64,000 nt of DNA from Thiothrix subterranea (lineage in GTDB: Bacteria; Pseudomonadota; Gammaproteobacteria; Thiotrichales; Thiotrichaceae). The number at the start of each line of letters is the position of its first letter. The first letter of the stretch is position 1. The position numbers and the translations under genes are program-made. Shown piece after piece: positions 40,944 to 53,018 of the stretch. The notes beneath the pieces are model-generated. The model made no database searches and had not been told where the DNA came from. It saw only the letters and a program-made list of their open reading frames with translations. Location: assembly GCF_030930995.1 (NCBI RefSeq), contig NZ_CP133217.1, positions 4,020,001 through 4,084,000 of the forward strand, written 5' to 3'.

Positions 40944-42188
40944 TTAAAAATTACCGTTAAACCAGCTTTTCAAGCGATCCCACCAGCCATCTTCCGTCGA
41001 CATAACGCCGGGAGTGGGATAAGTGCGCTTGGTGCCATATGCCTGCTGTGCCATCCCGTACAGCAGTAAGCCTACCCCAGTGGAATGGATAGGGTTTTCA
41101 ACTTCACCACGCAAGCCGCCCATGTTGCGAGGCATACCGATGCGTACCGGCATGTGAAACACTTCTTCGGCTAACTCACGCACTCCCCGCATTTTGGAAG
41201 AGCCGCCCGTCAACACGATGCCTGCGCCAATGCGTTCCTCATAACCGCTGCGCCGCAGTTCCTGAAGCACCAGTGAAAATAATTCTTCGTAACGCGGTTC
41301 AATCACCGACGCTAAGGTCTGTACCGACAAACTGCGTGGTTCACGCTCCCCAACACCCGGTACTTCAATCAACTCGTCTTCATCAACAAGCTGGCGTAAT
41401 GCCCGACCGTGTTTAATCTTAATCTCTTCCGCGTGTTGCGTTGGCGTTCTGACCGCGACCGCAATGTCATTGGTGACTTGATCACCTGCAATCGGAATCA
41501 CCGCCGTGTGGTGAATCGAACCGTTCATGAACACCGCAATATCGCTAGTCCCGCCGCCAATATCCACCAGACAAACACCCAGTTCCTTCTCATCCTCTTC
41601 CAACACGGCATAGCTAGACGCGACCTGTTCCAGAATAATGTCTTCCACGTGCAAACCGCAACGCTCCACGCACTTAACCAGATTCTGTGCCGCACTGTGC
41701 GCCGCCGTCACCAAATGCACCCGCGCTTCCAGACGCACGCCTGACATGCCAATCGGCTCACGAATACCTTCCTGCTGGTCAATGATGTACTCTTGGGGCA
41801 ATACATGCAAAATACGCTGATCAGCAGGCACTGCCACTGCCCGTGCCGCATCCATCACGCGATCGACATCGCTGAGCGTGACTTCCTTATCCTTAATCGC
41901 CACAATCCCGTGAGAATTCAGGCTACGCACATGGCTACCGGCGATACCGACGTATACCGAGCGAATTTGGATGCCCGCCATCAATTCGGCTTCTTCCACT
42001 GCACGTTGAATCGACTGAATGGTGGATTCAATATTCACCACCACGCCTTTTTTCATGCCCCGTGAAGGGTAAGAACCAAGACCAATAATCTCCAAACGTC
42101 CTGCGTCATTGACTTCACCGACCAAGGCCACCACTTTGGATGTACCCAAATCCAGCGCTACAATCACGTTATGTTCTTTCTTTGACAT
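40944..42188 (-). CDS. ftsA: Cell division protein FtsA
   Basis: 414 residues of the actin/ASKHA family: [31 protein letters not shown] and [11 protein letters not shown] are the phosphate and adenosine motifs. The C-terminal [13 protein letters not shown] forms the amphipathic membrane-targeting helix that tethers FtsZ. The ATG at 42188 has AGGAG six bases upstream; a GTG one codon earlier is less well placed. Overlaps the ftsQ end by 20 bases. Confidence 0.97.
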   Translation of the reverse strand: MSKKEHNVIVALDLGTSKVVALVGEVNDAGRLEIIGLGSYPSRGMKKGVVVNIESTIQSIQRAVEEAELMAGIQIRSVYVGIAGSHVRSLNSHGIVAIKDKEVTLSDVDRVMDAARAVAVPADQRILHVLPQEYIIDQQEGIREPIGMSGVRLEARVHLVTAAHSAAQNLVKCVERCGLHVEDIILEQVASSYAVLEEDEKELGVCLVDIGGGTSDIAVFMNGSIHHTAVIPIAGDQVTNDIAVAVRTPTQHAEEIKIKHGRALRQLVDEDELIEVPGVGEREPRSLSVQTLASVIEPRYEELFSLVLQELRRSGYEERIGAGIVLTGGSSKMRGVRELAEEVFHMPVRIGMPRNMGGLRGEVENPIHSTGVGLLLYGMAQQAYGTKRTYPTPGVMSTEDGWWDRLKSWFNGNF

Positions 42189-42996
42189 CACTCACTCCTG
42201 CGAATCGGCGCGTTGACTCCCGCGAGCCGACTGGGGATTTCTTCCATTCCACTGCAAAACCATTGGTATAACGCAAGTCTACTCGCCGTATATTGCCTAG
42301 TTTTTTGGCTAATTCCTGCTGAAAACCAACGCGAAAGCGTTGTATCCGGCGTTCCTGATCTTCGCTGCCGATCATGACTTCCGGGCCATCTTTAATTTTT
42401 AAACGCCATGAACCACTGACATCTTCGGTCAGTTCCGAAATTTCCAGTGGTAAACCGGTTAGCCATTCCTTGACTTGCAGATAGCGTTCAGCGATTTCGC
42501 GCCCCTTATCTTCCGGGCTATATAACGTTGGCAATAACCCACGTATAGAGGATAGGTCAGCACTAAATAATTCACCGTACTTATTCATCAGGCGTTCCCG
42601 CCCCCAAAACGCGACCGGATGTTGCTCTTCGATGCCCACAATCAAGCGATCAGGCCAGGCTTTACGTAAACTAACCCCGCGTACCCACGGCAATGCTTTG
42701 AGTTCAGTTTCTAGCACATTCACATCCAACAGATATAAATTGGTTTGCTGATACTTATCCGTAACTGCTTGTAACTCTATATCTTTGATGAACTTGCGCT
42801 CGCCTTGTAGATCAATCCGACTAATGGATAGGTTTTCAGGGTTATTGAGCATTGCTCTCACCCCTAAGCTGCCTGCCAGCAACATAACACCCACCACCAA
42901 CACCGCAATCAGCTTCAATAAAACCGGCGAAACTTCAGCCAAACGGAAGCTTGCATGATTAGGTTTAGCCGTTTTACGGCGTGGTGGTGTTGCCAT
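42169..42996 (-). CDS. ftsQ: Cell division protein FtsQ
   Basis: 275 residues. Short cytosolic N-terminus, one transmembrane helix (about 27-47), a POTRA domain (SISRIDLQGERKFI... onward) and the beta domain with ALPWVRGVSLRKAWPDRLIVGIEEQHPVAFWG. It scaffolds FtsB/FtsL at the divisome. The start shares a base with the ddl stop (TAATG). Confidence 0.95.
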   Translation of the reverse strand: MATPPRRKTAKPNHASFRLAEVSPVLLKLIAVLVVGVMLLAGSLGVRAMLNNPENLSISRIDLQGERKFIKDIELQAVTDKYQQTNLYLLDVNVLETELKALPWVRGVSLRKAWPDRLIVGIEEQHPVAFWGRERLMNKYGELFSADLSSIRGLLPTLYSPEDKGREIAERYLQVKEWLTGLPLEISELTEDVSGSWRLKIKDGPEVMIGSEDQERRIQRFRVGFQQELAKKLGNIRRVDLRYTNGFAVEWKKSPVGSRESTRRFAGVSDVKERT

Positions 42997-43916
42997 TACA
43001 GCGTCGTCTCCAAAATGCGCACAACCAGCGCGTTAAAATCCATTCCAATCGCACGAGCGCCCATTGGCACCAAACTGTGATCCGTCATACCGGGGTTTGT
43101 ATTGACTTCGATCAACCACGCTTTGCCTTGGGTATCGCGCATCAGATCGACCCGACCCCAGCCGCGCCCGCCAACTGCGGCGAAAGCTTGCTGTGCCAGC
43201 ACTTGCATGGCCTGCTCTTCTGCTGTGTCTAAACCACAGGGGCAAAAATAATGCGTGTCGTTCGAGAGGTATTTGGCTTCGTAATCGTAAAACTCACCCG
43301 GCACTTCCAAGCGAATCAGGGGCAATGACTCGCCAGCAACGATTCCGGCGGTGTATTCCGCGCCAGTGACCCACTGCTCAGCAATCACTACCGCGCTGCA
43401 CGCGGCAGCTTTGTGGTAAGCACCCGCCAAATCCGCCGCCGCTTTCACTTTGCTCATGCCAATGCTGGAACCTTCCGTAGACGGTTTCACCATCAGCGGC
43501 AAACCCAACTCGGCAATCACGGCATCAAAATCGGTAGCCGCCGTCAGCACCCGATACGCCGGTGTTGGCAAACCCGCACCCGCCCAGACCCGTTTGGTCA
43601 TAAGCTTATCCATGCTAATCGCGGAAGCCATGACGCCACAGCCGGTATAGGGCAAACCGAGAATTTCCAGCGCACCTTGCAACACGCCATCTTCACCACC
43701 TGCACCGTGCACAATATTAAATACCCGATCAAAGCCACCGTCTTGAAGTGTCTTAATAATGTTACGGTCAACATCAATGCCGTGCGCATCCACGCCACTG
43801 GCTTGCAAGCCTGCCAGCACTGCCGCGCCACTTTTCAGCGAAACCGGGCGCTCGGCTGCCCAACCACCGTATAACACTGCAACTTTGCCAAATTTAGCCG
43901 CCAGATTCTGACTCAT
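42996..43916 (-). CDS. ddlB: D-alanine-D-alanine ligase
   Basis: 306 residues, ATP-grasp fold. Contains [19 protein letters not shown], the glycine-rich loop [14 protein letters not shown] and [17 protein letters not shown] for metal binding. It makes the D-Ala-D-Ala dipeptide that MurF adds to the precursor. ATGA overlap with murC. Confidence 0.96.
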   Translation of the reverse strand: MSQNLAAKFGKVAVLYGGWAAERPVSLKSGAAVLAGLQASGVDAHGIDVDRNIIKTLQDGGFDRVFNIVHGAGGEDGVLQGALEILGLPYTGCGVMASAISMDKLMTKRVWAGAGLPTPAYRVLTAATDFDAVIAELGLPLMVKPSTEGSSIGMSKVKAAADLAGAYHKAAACSAVVIAEQWVTGAEYTAGIVAGESLPLIRLEVPGEFYDYEAKYLSNDTHYFCPCGLDTAEEQAMQVLAQQAFAAVGGRGWGRVDLMRDTQGKAWLIEVNTNPGMTDHSLVPMGARAIGMDFNALVVRILETTL

Positions 43917-45349
43917 GCGCCACCCTCCGGCTTCAGCATCAGTTTTTCGGGCAAGCTCGCGGCTAATGCACCCACGCTGCCCGCACCTTGGGTCAGGATG
44001 ACATCGCCATCCTGCAACACATGCTTCAAGACCCCAGGTACGTCTTCCACATCAGTCACAAAAATCGGGTCAACTTTGCCACGGATACGAATCGCCCGTG
44101 CCAACGCCCGCCCATCCGCGCCCGGAATCGGCTGTTCGCTGGCGGGGTACACATCCATCAACACCAGCACATCGGTTTCCGACAACACTTGCGCGAAATC
44201 TTCAAACAAATCGCGGGTACGGGTGTAACGGTGCGGCTGAAACACCTGCACCAAGCGGCGCGTCGGCCAGGCATTCCGCACCGCTTCCAGCGTCGCTTTC
44301 ATTTCACGTGGGTGATGCCCGTAATCATCGACCAAAGTTGCCTGCTTACCCGGCGCGAAAGTAATGTCACCGTATTGCTGAAAACGTCGCCCCACCCCGT
44401 CAAATTTGCGCAAACCATCCCGAATGGCCTGATCCGACACATCCAGTTCCGCCGCAATTGCAATCGCTGCCAATGCATTCAAAACGTTGTGACGCCCTGG
44501 CAAATTCAGCACGATGTCCAATGTGCGATTGCCTTTGATGCAATGCACCGTAAAATGGCTTTCCGTCCCCACAAAACGTAGATTCGTCGCCCGCACATCC
44601 GCTTCCTGATCAATACCGTAAGTGACGATAGGCCGCCCGACTTCCGGCATGATTTCGCGCACGTATTCATCATCCACACACAACACCGCCAGCCCGTAGA
44701 ATGGCAAGTGATGCAAAAATTCCACAAATGTTTGTTTCAACTTATTAAAATCGTTGCCATAGGTGGACATGTGGTCTTCGTCGATATTCGTGACCACCGC
44801 AATCATCGGTTGCAAGTGCAAGAATGACGCATCGCTTTCATCAGCCTCCGCCACCAGATATTCACCCGTGCCGAGTTTGGAATTGCTTGCGGAACTGTTC
44901 AGCTTGCCACCGATCACGTAAGTCGGATCCATCCCGCCTTCCACCAGCAAACTCGTGGTCAAACTGGTCGTCGTGGTTTTACCGTGCGTACCCGCCACCG
45001 CAATGCCCTGCCGGAAACGCATCAGCTCCGCCAACATTTCCGCACGGCGCACAATCGGCAAACGCTTTTCACGCGCCGCCACGATTTCCGGGTTAGCCGT
45101 ATCAATCGCGGTCGACACCACGATCACGTCCGCGCCCGCAACGTTTTCCGCTGCATGACCTTTGTAAACTGTAATCCCCAGCGATTGCAGACGGCGCGTC
45201 ATCGCACCCTCTGCCACATCCGAACCGGATACCTGATAGCCCAAATTGGCGACCACCTCGGCAATGCCGCCCATCCCCGCACCACCGATACCGATGAAAT
45301 GCAGCCGATTAATGCGTTTGCGAGCCAGATCGTCCTTGCCTATTTTCAT
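43913..45349 (-). CDS. murC: UDP-MurNAc-L-alanine ligase MurC
   Basis: 478 residues. N-terminal UDP-binding [21 protein letters not shown] loop [24 protein letters not shown] and the C-terminal [13 protein letters not shown]. Adds the first amino acid of the stem peptide. There is no murB between murC and ddl, as in E. coli. ATGA overlap with murG. Confidence 0.97.
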   Translation of the reverse strand: MKIGKDDLARKRINRLHFIGIGGAGMGGIAEVVANLGYQVSGSDVAEGAMTRRLQSLGITVYKGHAAENVAGADVIVVSTAIDTANPEIVAAREKRLPIVRRAEMLAELMRFRQGIAVAGTHGKTTTTSLTTSLLVEGGMDPTYVIGGKLNSSASNSKLGTGEYLVAEADESDASFLHLQPMIAVVTNIDEDHMSTYGNDFNKLKQTFVEFLHHLPFYGLAVLCVDDEYVREIMPEVGRPIVTYGIDQEADVRATNLRFVGTESHFTVHCIKGNRTLDIVLNLPGRHNVLNALAAIAIAAELDVSDQAIRDGLRKFDGVGRRFQQYGDITFAPGKQATLVDDYGHHPREMKATLEAVRNAWPTRRLVQVFQPHRYTRTRDLFEDFAQVLSETDVLVLMDVYPASEQPIPGADGRALARAIRIRGKVDPIFVTDVEDVPGVLKHVLQDGDVILTQGAGSVGALAASLPEKLMLKPEGGA

Positions 45350-46470
45350 TGTTGTTTTCCTGCTGAATTATCAAAATCATAACCGGCGTAAGCCGCACAA
45401 ATCGCCGCCACTTGTGCCGTTGCATGAGGCTTCGCCAACGTGCGCGACGCGATGCTCATTTGCCGTAAACGAGCACGATCCATGCACAAATCTTTTAATA
45501 CGCCCGCGAGTTTTTCTGGGGTTAAATCGCGCTGCTGAATTAATAACGCTGCGCCGTTTTCCGCTAAGTAATTACCGTTTGCCGTTTGGTGATCATCCAC
45601 TGCGTGTGGATAAGGCACTAACACTGCCGCCACGCCTGCCGCTGCCAATTCAGCAATGGTGAGCGCACCGGCACGGCAAATCACCAAATCCGCCCACGCA
45701 TACGCTTCCGCCATGTCCTCAATAAACGGCATCACGTCTGCTGCAACACCGACGGCGGCGTATTGGCGGCGAGCATCGTCAATGTTTTTTACCCCGGCTT
45801 GATGGCGCACCAAAGGGCGAATTGCCGCATCCAATTGCGCCAATGCTTGCGGAACCATCTGATTCAAAGCTTGCGCCCCCAAACTGCCGCCAACCACCAA
45901 TACATGTACCGGCTCATCGTCACGATCAACCAAACGCTCTAACGGGGCGGGCAAACTGGCAATATCCAAACGCACCGGATTGCCGGTTGCCATAACCTTT
46001 TGGCTGGCAGCAAATGTGCCGGGAAAACCTTCCAACACTCGCCGACTGACACGCGATAACAGTTTATTGGTTAAACCTGCGACGGCATTTTGCTCATGAA
46101 TCACTACCGGCTTGCCCAGCAATGCCGCCATTAACCCACCGGGGCCTGCCACAAATCCGCCCATGCCCAATACCGCAGCGGGCTGATGTTTGCGCACGAT
46201 TTGCAGTGCCTGCCACAATGCCCGTACCAAATTCACCGGCGCTAATAACAATGCCCGCAAGCCTTTGCCACGCAAGGCACTGACATCCAACCACGCCATT
46301 TCAATACCGGCTTCGGGAATCACTCGCGCTTCCAAACCTTTGCGCGTCCCCATCCACACCACCGGAATCCCTTGGGCGATCAAGGCACGCGCCACCGCCA
46401 GACCGGGGTAAACGTGCCCACCCGTGCCGCCTGCGGTAATCATAATCGGACGCTGCTGTTTACTCGCCAC
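45346..46470 (-). CDS. murG: Lipid II synthase MurG (GlcNAc transferase)
   Basis: 374 residues from GTG at 46470, which has GGAGG seven bases upstream and overlaps the ftsW end by 11 bases; a longer frame upstream would run further into ftsW. GT28 family: [17 protein letters not shown] (lipid-binding loop), [15 protein letters not shown] and [28 protein letters not shown] for UDP-GlcNAc. Transfers GlcNAc to lipid I on the cytosolic membrane face. Confidence 0.96.
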   Translation of the reverse strand: MASKQQRPIMITAGGTGGHVYPGLAVARALIAQGIPVVWMGTRKGLEARVIPEAGIEMAWLDVSALRGKGLRALLLAPVNLVRALWQALQIVRKHQPAAVLGMGGFVAGPGGLMAALLGKPVVIHEQNAVAGLTNKLLSRVSRRVLEGFPGTFAASQKVMATGNPVRLDIASLPAPLERLVDRDDEPVHVLVVGGSLGAQALNQMVPQALAQLDAAIRPLVRHQAGVKNIDDARRQYAAVGVAADVMPFIEDMAEAYAWADLVICRAGALTIAELAAAGVAAVLVPYPHAVDDHQTANGNYLAENGAALLIQQRDLTPEKLAGVLKDLCMDRARLRQMSIASRTLAKPHATAQVAAICAAYAGYDFDNSAGKQQ

Positions 46471-47689
46471 GGGTAGTCCTCCGAATCGCACGCGCTTTGG
46501 GTGGTTTGGGCGCACGCACTTCCGGCAAACCAAACTGCACCAATTGGGTTTCACGATGCACGCGCATCAATAACGCCATTGCCATCAACGTAATCAACAA
46601 ACTGCTTCCGCCATAACTCATCAACGGCAAGGTCAAGCCTTTCGGGGGCAATACCGCCAAATTCACCCCAATATGCAGGATGACCTGAAACCCCATCCAG
46701 AACCCGATCCCATAAGCCACATACGCGCCAAAATGCTTGCCCGCTTTATCTGCCTGAAAGCCGATCACAAACGCACGTAACACCAGCCAGCCGTACAAAC
46801 TCAGCACCACTAACATGCCGATAAAGCCGAACTCTTCCGCCAATATTGAGAAAATAAAATCGTTGTGTGCTTCCGGCAGGTAAAACAACTTCTGGATACC
46901 ACCACCCAAGCCATTGCCAAACCAACCGCCGTCACCAATAGCCATCAGCGCATGAACCGTCTGATACCCCTTATCGGCTTCGTGCGCCCAAGGATTCATC
47001 AACGCATCCCAACGATCGCCGCGATAGCCCATCATCGACACCGGAATCATTACCAAAATCGCGCCGCCGATCAAAATACCCAGCCGTTGCAGCGGCACGC
47101 CGCCCAAAAACAGCAAAGACAAACCCGTGACGAAAATAACAATCGTCGACCCAAAATCCGGCTCCAGCAATAACAAGCCACCCGTGACTCCCAACACCAC
47201 CAAAGGAATCAATAAAGGCTGATAAGACGGCGACGTTGCCAAGCTTTTCCCGTGGCGAATCAAGTAACCCGAAAGATACAGCAGCATAATCAGTTTCGCC
47301 AGCTCCGACACCTGTATCGCCATAAAGCCCAGATTCAACCAACGCCGACTGCCATTCACTTCCTTGCCAATGCCGGGAATCAGCACCAACACCAACAACA
47401 CCAGCACCAACGGCAATAAACGCACGCCTAATTGCTGCCAGAAATCCACCCGAATTTGATACATCCCCAGCGCCAACACCACCCCAATCGCCAAATAGAA
47501 TGTCTGGCGTTGCAGGTAAAAATACGGGTCGTTGTACTGTTTTTCTGCCACCCATAACGACGCCGATGCCAACATTACAATCCCAATTCCAATGATGGCC
47601 AGCAACGCAATCAGCAAATCACGATCCACATAACGTGACCAAAAATTGTCGGTCGGGGTATCCAGCGTCAAGCTAGGCAGTTTAATCAT
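46460..47689 (-). CDS. ftsW: SEDS peptidoglycan polymerase FtsW
   Basis: 409 residues with about ten transmembrane helices. Conserved SEDS segments include NGSRRWLNLGFMAIQVSELAK, GLGGGIQKLFYLPEAHNDFIFSILAEEFGFIG and PLMSYGGSSLL. Works with FtsI to make septal wall. The short basic C-terminus ([10 protein letters not shown]) overlaps murG. ATGA overlap with murD. Confidence 0.97.
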   Translation of the reverse strand: MIKLPSLTLDTPTDNFWSRYVDRDLLIALLAIIGIGIVMLASASLWVAEKQYNDPYFYLQRQTFYLAIGVVLALGMYQIRVDFWQQLGVRLLPLVLVLLVLVLIPGIGKEVNGSRRWLNLGFMAIQVSELAKLIMLLYLSGYLIRHGKSLATSPSYQPLLIPLVVLGVTGGLLLLEPDFGSTIVIFVTGLSLLFLGGVPLQRLGILIGGAILVMIPVSMMGYRGDRWDALMNPWAHEADKGYQTVHALMAIGDGGWFGNGLGGGIQKLFYLPEAHNDFIFSILAEEFGFIGMLVVLSLYGWLVLRAFVIGFQADKAGKHFGAYVAYGIGFWMGFQVILHIGVNLAVLPPKGLTLPLMSYGGSSLLITLMAMALLMRVHRETQLVQFGLPEVRAPKPPKARAIRRTTRGE

Positions 47690-49059
47690 GGCAGGCTCCT
47701 GACTTCCGCAGTAAACACGTCACCGCGATGCACATAGCTTTTGAACATATCAAAACTCGCACAAGCCGGTGACAGAAGCACGTTATCCCCAGCTTGCGCC
47801 AGTTCTGCTGCGATAGCCACGGCATCCGCCATATCATGCGCAAACACATACGGGGCGTAACCTTCCACCATATCCGCGATTTTGTTACGGTCTTCGCCGA
47901 TCAAAACCAGTGCTCGTGCTTTTGCCATTGCCACCGCACGTAAGGGCGAAAAATCTGCCCCTTTGCCCTGCCCTCCCGCAATCAACACGGTTTTGCCGGG
48001 CAAACCAGCCAAAGCCGCCAGCGTCGCGCCAACATTCGTACCTTTGGAGTCGTTATACCAATTCACCCCAGCGCGTTCGCGAACCCACTGGGTGCGATGT
48101 GCCAAGCCGCTGAATTCACGCAAAGCTGCCAACATACCATCCAGCGGAATACCGGCTGCCTCGCCCAACGCCAACGCCGCCAGTGCATTCGCGTAGTTGT
48201 GCTCACCCGGTAATTTCATTGCATCCACCGCCAGCAACAGGGTTTCACCCTTGGCTAACCAGCGTTTACCCGCGTGTTCACGCAGACCGTATTGACCGTC
48301 TGTCGGAATATCCAAGCCAAAACTGACGCTTCGACTGCGCTCAGCGTCCGTCAAGTCTGCCAGCATCGCCATTACCACCGCATCGTCACGGTTTACTACC
48401 GCGCATCCACAATGTTGGTACGCAACTTGCTTGGCGGCGGCATAATCAGCAAAGCTGGGGTATCTGTCCATGTGGTCTTCGCTGACATTTAAGACAACCG
48501 CAGAAATAGCGCGTAGCGACTGCGTGGTTTCCAATTGAAAGCTGGAAAGTTCCATCACATACAAATCTGGTGTGGGCTGTGCCAGCAAATCCAGCGCGGC
48601 ATAGCCCAAATTGCCACCCGCGTAAGACTTCATCCCGGCTTTTTGCGCCATCAAATCCACCAGCGTGGTGACACTGCTTTTACCGTTAGAGCCGGTAATC
48701 GCAATTACCGGCGCTTGCGTTTCACGCACAAATAACTCAATGTCGCCAATGATTGCCGCACCGCGTTCACCGGCAGCATGGATTTCTGGGGTCGCAATCG
48801 CAATACCGGGACTAACCACCAAGGTAGCTGCACTGGCAAACCAATCAGCGGCTTCAGCAAATGCCCCAAAGTGGTAAGGCGTTTGTGGAAACTCTGCCAG
48901 CAACTCAGCCTTACCCGGCGGATTCGCACGGCTATCCACCACCGCAAACGCCACCCCACGCGCCTGCAAATGCCGCGCAACCGATAACCCGGTCTGACCT
49001 AAGCCAACCACCAGCGTATCCCAATTGTGCATTTGCATTGTCATACCAGCGTCACTCAT
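47686..49059 (-). CDS. murD: UDP-MurNAc-Ala-D-glutamate ligase MurD
   Basis: 457 residues. DTLVVGLGQTGLSVARHL near the start, ATP loop ITGSNGKSSVTTLV, and the C-terminal NVLLSPACASFDMFKSYVHRG. Adds D-glutamate. The first ATG (49059) has a poorly spaced Shine-Dalgarno; ATGs 5, 7 and 9 codons later are alternatives. Four bases separate it from the mraY stop. Confidence 0.95.
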   Translation of the reverse strand: MSDAGMTMQMHNWDTLVVGLGQTGLSVARHLQARGVAFAVVDSRANPPGKAELLAEFPQTPYHFGAFAEAADWFASAATLVVSPGIAIATPEIHAAGERGAAIIGDIELFVRETQAPVIAITGSNGKSSVTTLVDLMAQKAGMKSYAGGNLGYAALDLLAQPTPDLYVMELSSFQLETTQSLRAISAVVLNVSEDHMDRYPSFADYAAAKQVAYQHCGCAVVNRDDAVVMAMLADLTDAERSRSVSFGLDIPTDGQYGLREHAGKRWLAKGETLLLAVDAMKLPGEHNYANALAALALGEAAGIPLDGMLAALREFSGLAHRTQWVRERAGVNWYNDSKGTNVGATLAALAGLPGKTVLIAGGQGKGADFSPLRAVAMAKARALVLIGEDRNKIADMVEGYAPYVFAHDMADAVAIAAELAQAGDNVLLSPACASFDMFKSYVHRGDVFTAEVRSLP

Positions 49060-49063
49060 TGCC

Positions 49064-50146
49064 TTAACGAATCTTCAAGGTTGCCAAACCGATCATCACC
49101 AAAATCACCGTGACAATCCAAAAACGGACAATGACCCGTGGTTCGGGCCAGCCTTTTTTCTCATAGTGGTGGTGCAAGGGCGCCATGCGGAAAATCCGCT
49201 TGCCACCCGTGGCTTTAAAATAGCCGACTTGCATAATAACCGAGAGCGTTTCCAATACAAAAATCCCGCCCATAATTGCCAGCACGATTTCCTGACGCAC
49301 GATTACCGCGACGATACCCAGTGCAGCACCCAGTGCCAATGCGCCCACGTCACCCATGAACACTTGCGCAGGGTAGGTATTAAACCATAAAAACCCCAAG
49401 CCAGCACCGAATATTGCCGCACAAAATACCACTAACTCGCCTGCACCAGGAATTCTCGGCACACCCAGATATTGCGAAATGGTGGCGTGTCCGCTCACAT
49501 AAGCAAAAATGGCCAAACCGCCCGCGACCATAATCGTCGGCATAATCGCCAAGCCATCCAACCCATCGGTCAGGTTCACGGCATTGCTCGAACCCACCAC
49601 CACCAAATAAACCCAAGGGATAAACAACCACCCCAATTGCCAATGCGCATCTTTGAAGACCGGCAAGAAAAACGTGGTTTCAATCGGATTTGTCGCCGTA
49701 AAAAACAAGTAAAACGCACCAGCAAAACCAATCAGGCTCAAACCGACGTATTTCTGGCGGGCAGTCAAACCCATATTACGGCGCTTTTTGAGCTTAATGT
49801 AATCGTCTAAACCGCCGACCAAGCCAAAGCCTAGCGTGACAAACAACACTACCCACACATAGCGATTCGACAAATCCGCCCACAGCAAAGTCGCGATTGA
49901 AATAGCTAAAATAATCATCACGCCACCCATTGTTGGCGTACCCGCTTTCATTTGATGTTGCGGGCCATCCTCACGAATGTATTGCCCAATTTTCAAACGG
50001 GTCAGGGCGCGGATCATGCTGGGGCCAGTCCACAAGGCGATAAACAGCGCTGTCAATAAGCCCAAAATCGAACGCAAGGTCAAATATTGGAACACCCCAA
50101 AGCCACTGTAAAAATCGCTCAGGAAATCAAACAACCACACCAACAT
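49064..50146 (-). CDS. mraY: Phospho-MurNAc-pentapeptide translocase MraY
   Basis: 360 residues, ten transmembrane helices. Active-site elements [33 protein letters not shown] and the [12 protein letters not shown] histidine motif are present. Makes lipid I from UDP-MurNAc-pentapeptide and undecaprenyl phosphate. TAATG overlap with murF. Confidence 0.98.
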   Translation of the reverse strand: MLVWLFDFLSDFYSGFGVFQYLTLRSILGLLTALFIALWTGPSMIRALTRLKIGQYIREDGPQHQMKAGTPTMGGVMIILAISIATLLWADLSNRYVWVVLFVTLGFGLVGGLDDYIKLKKRRNMGLTARQKYVGLSLIGFAGAFYLFFTATNPIETTFFLPVFKDAHWQLGWLFIPWVYLVVVGSSNAVNLTDGLDGLAIMPTIMVAGGLAIFAYVSGHATISQYLGVPRIPGAGELVVFCAAIFGAGLGFLWFNTYPAQVFMGDVGALALGAALGIVAVIVRQEIVLAIMGGIFVLETLSVIMQVGYFKATGGKRIFRMAPLHHHYEKKGWPEPRVIVRFWIVTVILVMIGLATLKIR

Positions 50147-51510
50147 TACACAGCCCCTTGGACAGCCGCGACTGTCAATGCATCCACCACCCGTTCCATC
50201 CGCATCGAACGCGACCCTTTCACCAGCACCTGAGCACCCGGTTGCAAGCTGGCTTCTAACGCTGCCAATAAAGGCTCCAATTCACGATGGGCGTGTGCGG
50301 CCTCACCAAAAGCGGCACTCGCATGAGCACTTAACGCCCCCAAGGTAAACAATTCATCAATACCGGCTTGCGCCGCCTGCTGACCAATTGCTGCATGTAA
50401 TTGTTCGCCTGTCTGCCCTAATTCGCCCATATCACCCAATACCAGTATTTTTTTGCCCGCCAAACCCGCCAATACCTCAACCGCTGCCGCCGTCGAGCTT
50501 GGATTAGCGTTGTAAGTATCGTCAATCACCCGACAGCCGTGTTTACCCGGTTTAGGATTTAAGCGCCCTTTCACCGGTTGCAAAGATGCCAAGCCCTGAC
50601 AAATCGTCTCCAATGGCACACCCAACGCTAATGCGGTCGCGGCGGCGGCCAATGCATTCATCTGGTTATGCCGTCCTAATAATTTGAGATCAACCGCAAC
50701 CGTTTGCCCTTGAGCTTGTACATAAAATGGCATGTCAGCCGTGCTGCCGCCTTGCACATCCGCCGTATTATTCATGCCAAAACGCAACACCTTGCGCTGC
50801 TGATTCAAGCTTTGCCAATAATCGGCGTAGGTATCGTCGGCATTGATAATCGCAATTCCCGCATCACTCAAGCCGTTGAAAATTTCACCTTTTGCGCGTG
50901 ATACTCCGGCAATATCTCCGAAACCCTCCAAATGGGCGGCTCCGGCATTATTAATCACGGCGACATCTGGGCAAGCAATCCGCGTCAAATAATCAATTTC
51001 ACCGAAATGGTTAGCACCCATTTCAATCACCGCAAACGCATCCGTGTCACGCAACCCCAATAAAGTCAGCGGCATTCCGATGTCATTATTCAAATTGCCA
51101 GCCGTTGCCAGCGTCTGCCCTTGCAAGGACAAAATCGCCGTCAGCATTTCCTTCAAGGTGGTTTTGCCATTGCTGCCAGTCAAACCGACCAACGGTTGCT
51201 GGAAACGTTGCCGCCAAGCCGCCGCTAAACGCCCCAACGCTAAACGCACATCATCGACCACCACTTGTGGAATTGGCGCATCAACAACCCGCGACACCAA
51301 AGCGGCACTGGCTTTACCCGCTATTTGCGGCACAAAATCATGAGCATCAAAACGCTCACCGCACAAAGCAAGAAACAAATCGCCGTCCTTTGCTTGGCGG
51401 GAATCACGTTCCACGCGCTCGATGGCAATGTTTCGGCTACGCTCAACATCCGGGGCATGAAGCGTGCCGCCTGTCATTTGCACAATCTCGCCCAACGTCA
51501 GCCACGTCAT
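50146..51510 (-). CDS. murF: MurNAc-tripeptide D-Ala-D-Ala ligase MurF
   Basis: 454 residues from ATG at 51510, chosen because it forms an ATGA overlap with the murE stop and has GGAG eight bases upstream; an in-frame start three codons earlier is less fitting. ATP loop [29 protein letters not shown] and [12 protein letters not shown] are family marks. Adds D-Ala-D-Ala to finish the cytosolic precursor. Confidence 0.96.
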   Translation of the reverse strand: MTWLTLGEIVQMTGGTLHAPDVERSRNIAIERVERDSRQAKDGDLFLALCGERFDAHDFVPQIAGKASAALVSRVVDAPIPQVVVDDVRLALGRLAAAWRQRFQQPLVGLTGSNGKTTLKEMLTAILSLQGQTLATAGNLNNDIGMPLTLLGLRDTDAFAVIEMGANHFGEIDYLTRIACPDVAVINNAGAAHLEGFGDIAGVSRAKGEIFNGLSDAGIAIINADDTYADYWQSLNQQRKVLRFGMNNTADVQGGSTADMPFYVQAQGQTVAVDLKLLGRHNQMNALAAAATALALGVPLETICQGLASLQPVKGRLNPKPGKHGCRVIDDTYNANPSSTAAAVEVLAGLAGKKILVLGDMGELGQTGEQLHAAIGQQAAQAGIDELFTLGALSAHASAAFGEAAHAHRELEPLLAALEASLQPGAQVLVKGSRSMRMERVVDALTVAAVQGAV

Positions 51511-53018
51511 GCGCCACACTCCTGCAATGCCAACGCTGCTTGGGTGCGGTCATCAAACGGCACTGTACCATGTGCCAGAATTTGCACGGTTTCATGCCCC
51601 TTGCCTGCAATCAACACGGTATCGCCGGGTTGTGCTTGCCCAATGGCGAGACGAATGGCTTTAGTACGGTCGTGTTCAAAGGTCACACCCGTTTTATTGT
51701 GGAAGCCTTGCATAATGTCCTCAAATATTTGCTGCGGATTTTCAGAGCGCGGATTATCGTCGGTTACAATCACCACGTCAGCATCTGATTCAGCAATTGT
51801 TGCCATTAACGGACGTTTTCCGCGATCACGGTCGCCACCGCAACCAAACACACACAGCAAGCGCCCACGGGTATGCACCCGCACCGCCTTCAATACTTGT
51901 TGCAATGCACCCGGCGTATGCGCGTAATCCACCACCACCAGCGTGTCGGTAATTTCACCCCGGTCACTGAGCGAAGTCAAAGTGACACGTTCCATGCGCC
52001 CCGGCACGACCTGCACCTGTTGCAATCCTTGCAACGCCTCTGACAGTGTTTCGCCTTTCGCCAACAATATGCCTAAAGCCGCCAGCAAATTATGCAAATT
52101 AAATTGCCCCAATACAGGGGCTTGCAATAGCGCTTCATCTTGCCCGGTGCATACCGTTGCCCGAATACCGCCGTGATCAAATACCGGATTGCTTGCCACC
52201 AAAGTGCCAGCCGGATAATCCGCTACCTTGCCGACACCGTAGCCAATCACCCGAATGGCACTGCCGCTTAATTCCGCCGCCAAACGTTGCCCAAAGGCAT
52301 CATCCAGATTCAGCACCACAGCTTGCAAATCAGGCCAGTGAAACAACTTGCGCTTCGCCTCGGCATACGCTTCAACCGTGCCATGGTAATCCAAATGGTC
52401 ACGGGTAAGATTCGTCAATGCTGCCACGTTAAAGCGCACCCCATTGACCCGCCCCTGATCCAGCGCGTGTGAAGAAACTTCCATCGCCACTGTCGTAAAT
52501 CCACCCTGCTGCAAATGCCGCAATAAAGCGTGCAAGGTGAGCGCGTCCGGCGTGGTATGCGTGGCAGGCTGTAACGCCCCCGGCACACCAATACCCAACG
52601 TTCCCAGCACGGCGGCTTGCTGTGAGTGAATAGCATTCAAAGCTTCGGCAACGAAATGGCTCACCGAGGTTTTGCCATCAGTACCCGTCACGCCCACCAT
52701 GAACAATTCGGCACTGGGGCTGGCATTAAAACGGTCGGCGAGCGTGCCTAAATGCTCCCGCAGGGAAGGCACCGGCACTGACTCAACCGACAAGGGTGGC
52801 GGTTGTAATCCAGCTTCTGGCTCGTAAAGCACGACCGTCGCACCCGCATGTACGGCGGTAGCGGCATAACTCAAACCGTGTTGACGAGTACCGCGCAACG
52901 CAATGAATGCCATACCGGGTTGAATGGCACGGTTGTCCAGCGTCAAACCGCTGACTTGAATATCCGGCACAGCATCTGCAATACCGTGTAACAATTCACG
53001 CAAGGAAACGGTTTTCAT
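51507..53018 (-). CDS. murE: MurNAc-dipeptide:meso-diaminopimelate ligase MurE
   Basis: 503 residues. ATP loop VTGTDGKTSVSHFV, MEVSSHALDQGRVNG, and TDDNPRSENPQQI, whose DNPR motif selects meso-diaminopimelate rather than lysine. This agrees with the Mpl recycling ligase in the window. GGAGG lies upstream; ATGA overlap with ftsI. Confidence 0.97.
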   Translation of the reverse strand: MKTVSLRELLHGIADAVPDIQVSGLTLDNRAIQPGMAFIALRGTRQHGLSYAATAVHAGATVVLYEPEAGLQPPPLSVESVPVPSLREHLGTLADRFNASPSAELFMVGVTGTDGKTSVSHFVAEALNAIHSQQAAVLGTLGIGVPGALQPATHTTPDALTLHALLRHLQQGGFTTVAMEVSSHALDQGRVNGVRFNVAALTNLTRDHLDYHGTVEAYAEAKRKLFHWPDLQAVVLNLDDAFGQRLAAELSGSAIRVIGYGVGKVADYPAGTLVASNPVFDHGGIRATVCTGQDEALLQAPVLGQFNLHNLLAALGILLAKGETLSEALQGLQQVQVVPGRMERVTLTSLSDRGEITDTLVVVDYAHTPGALQQVLKAVRVHTRGRLLCVFGCGGDRDRGKRPLMATIAESDADVVIVTDDNPRSENPQQIFEDIMQGFHNKTGVTFEHDRTKAIRLAIGQAQPGDTVLIAGKGHETVQILAHGTVPFDDRTQAALALQECGA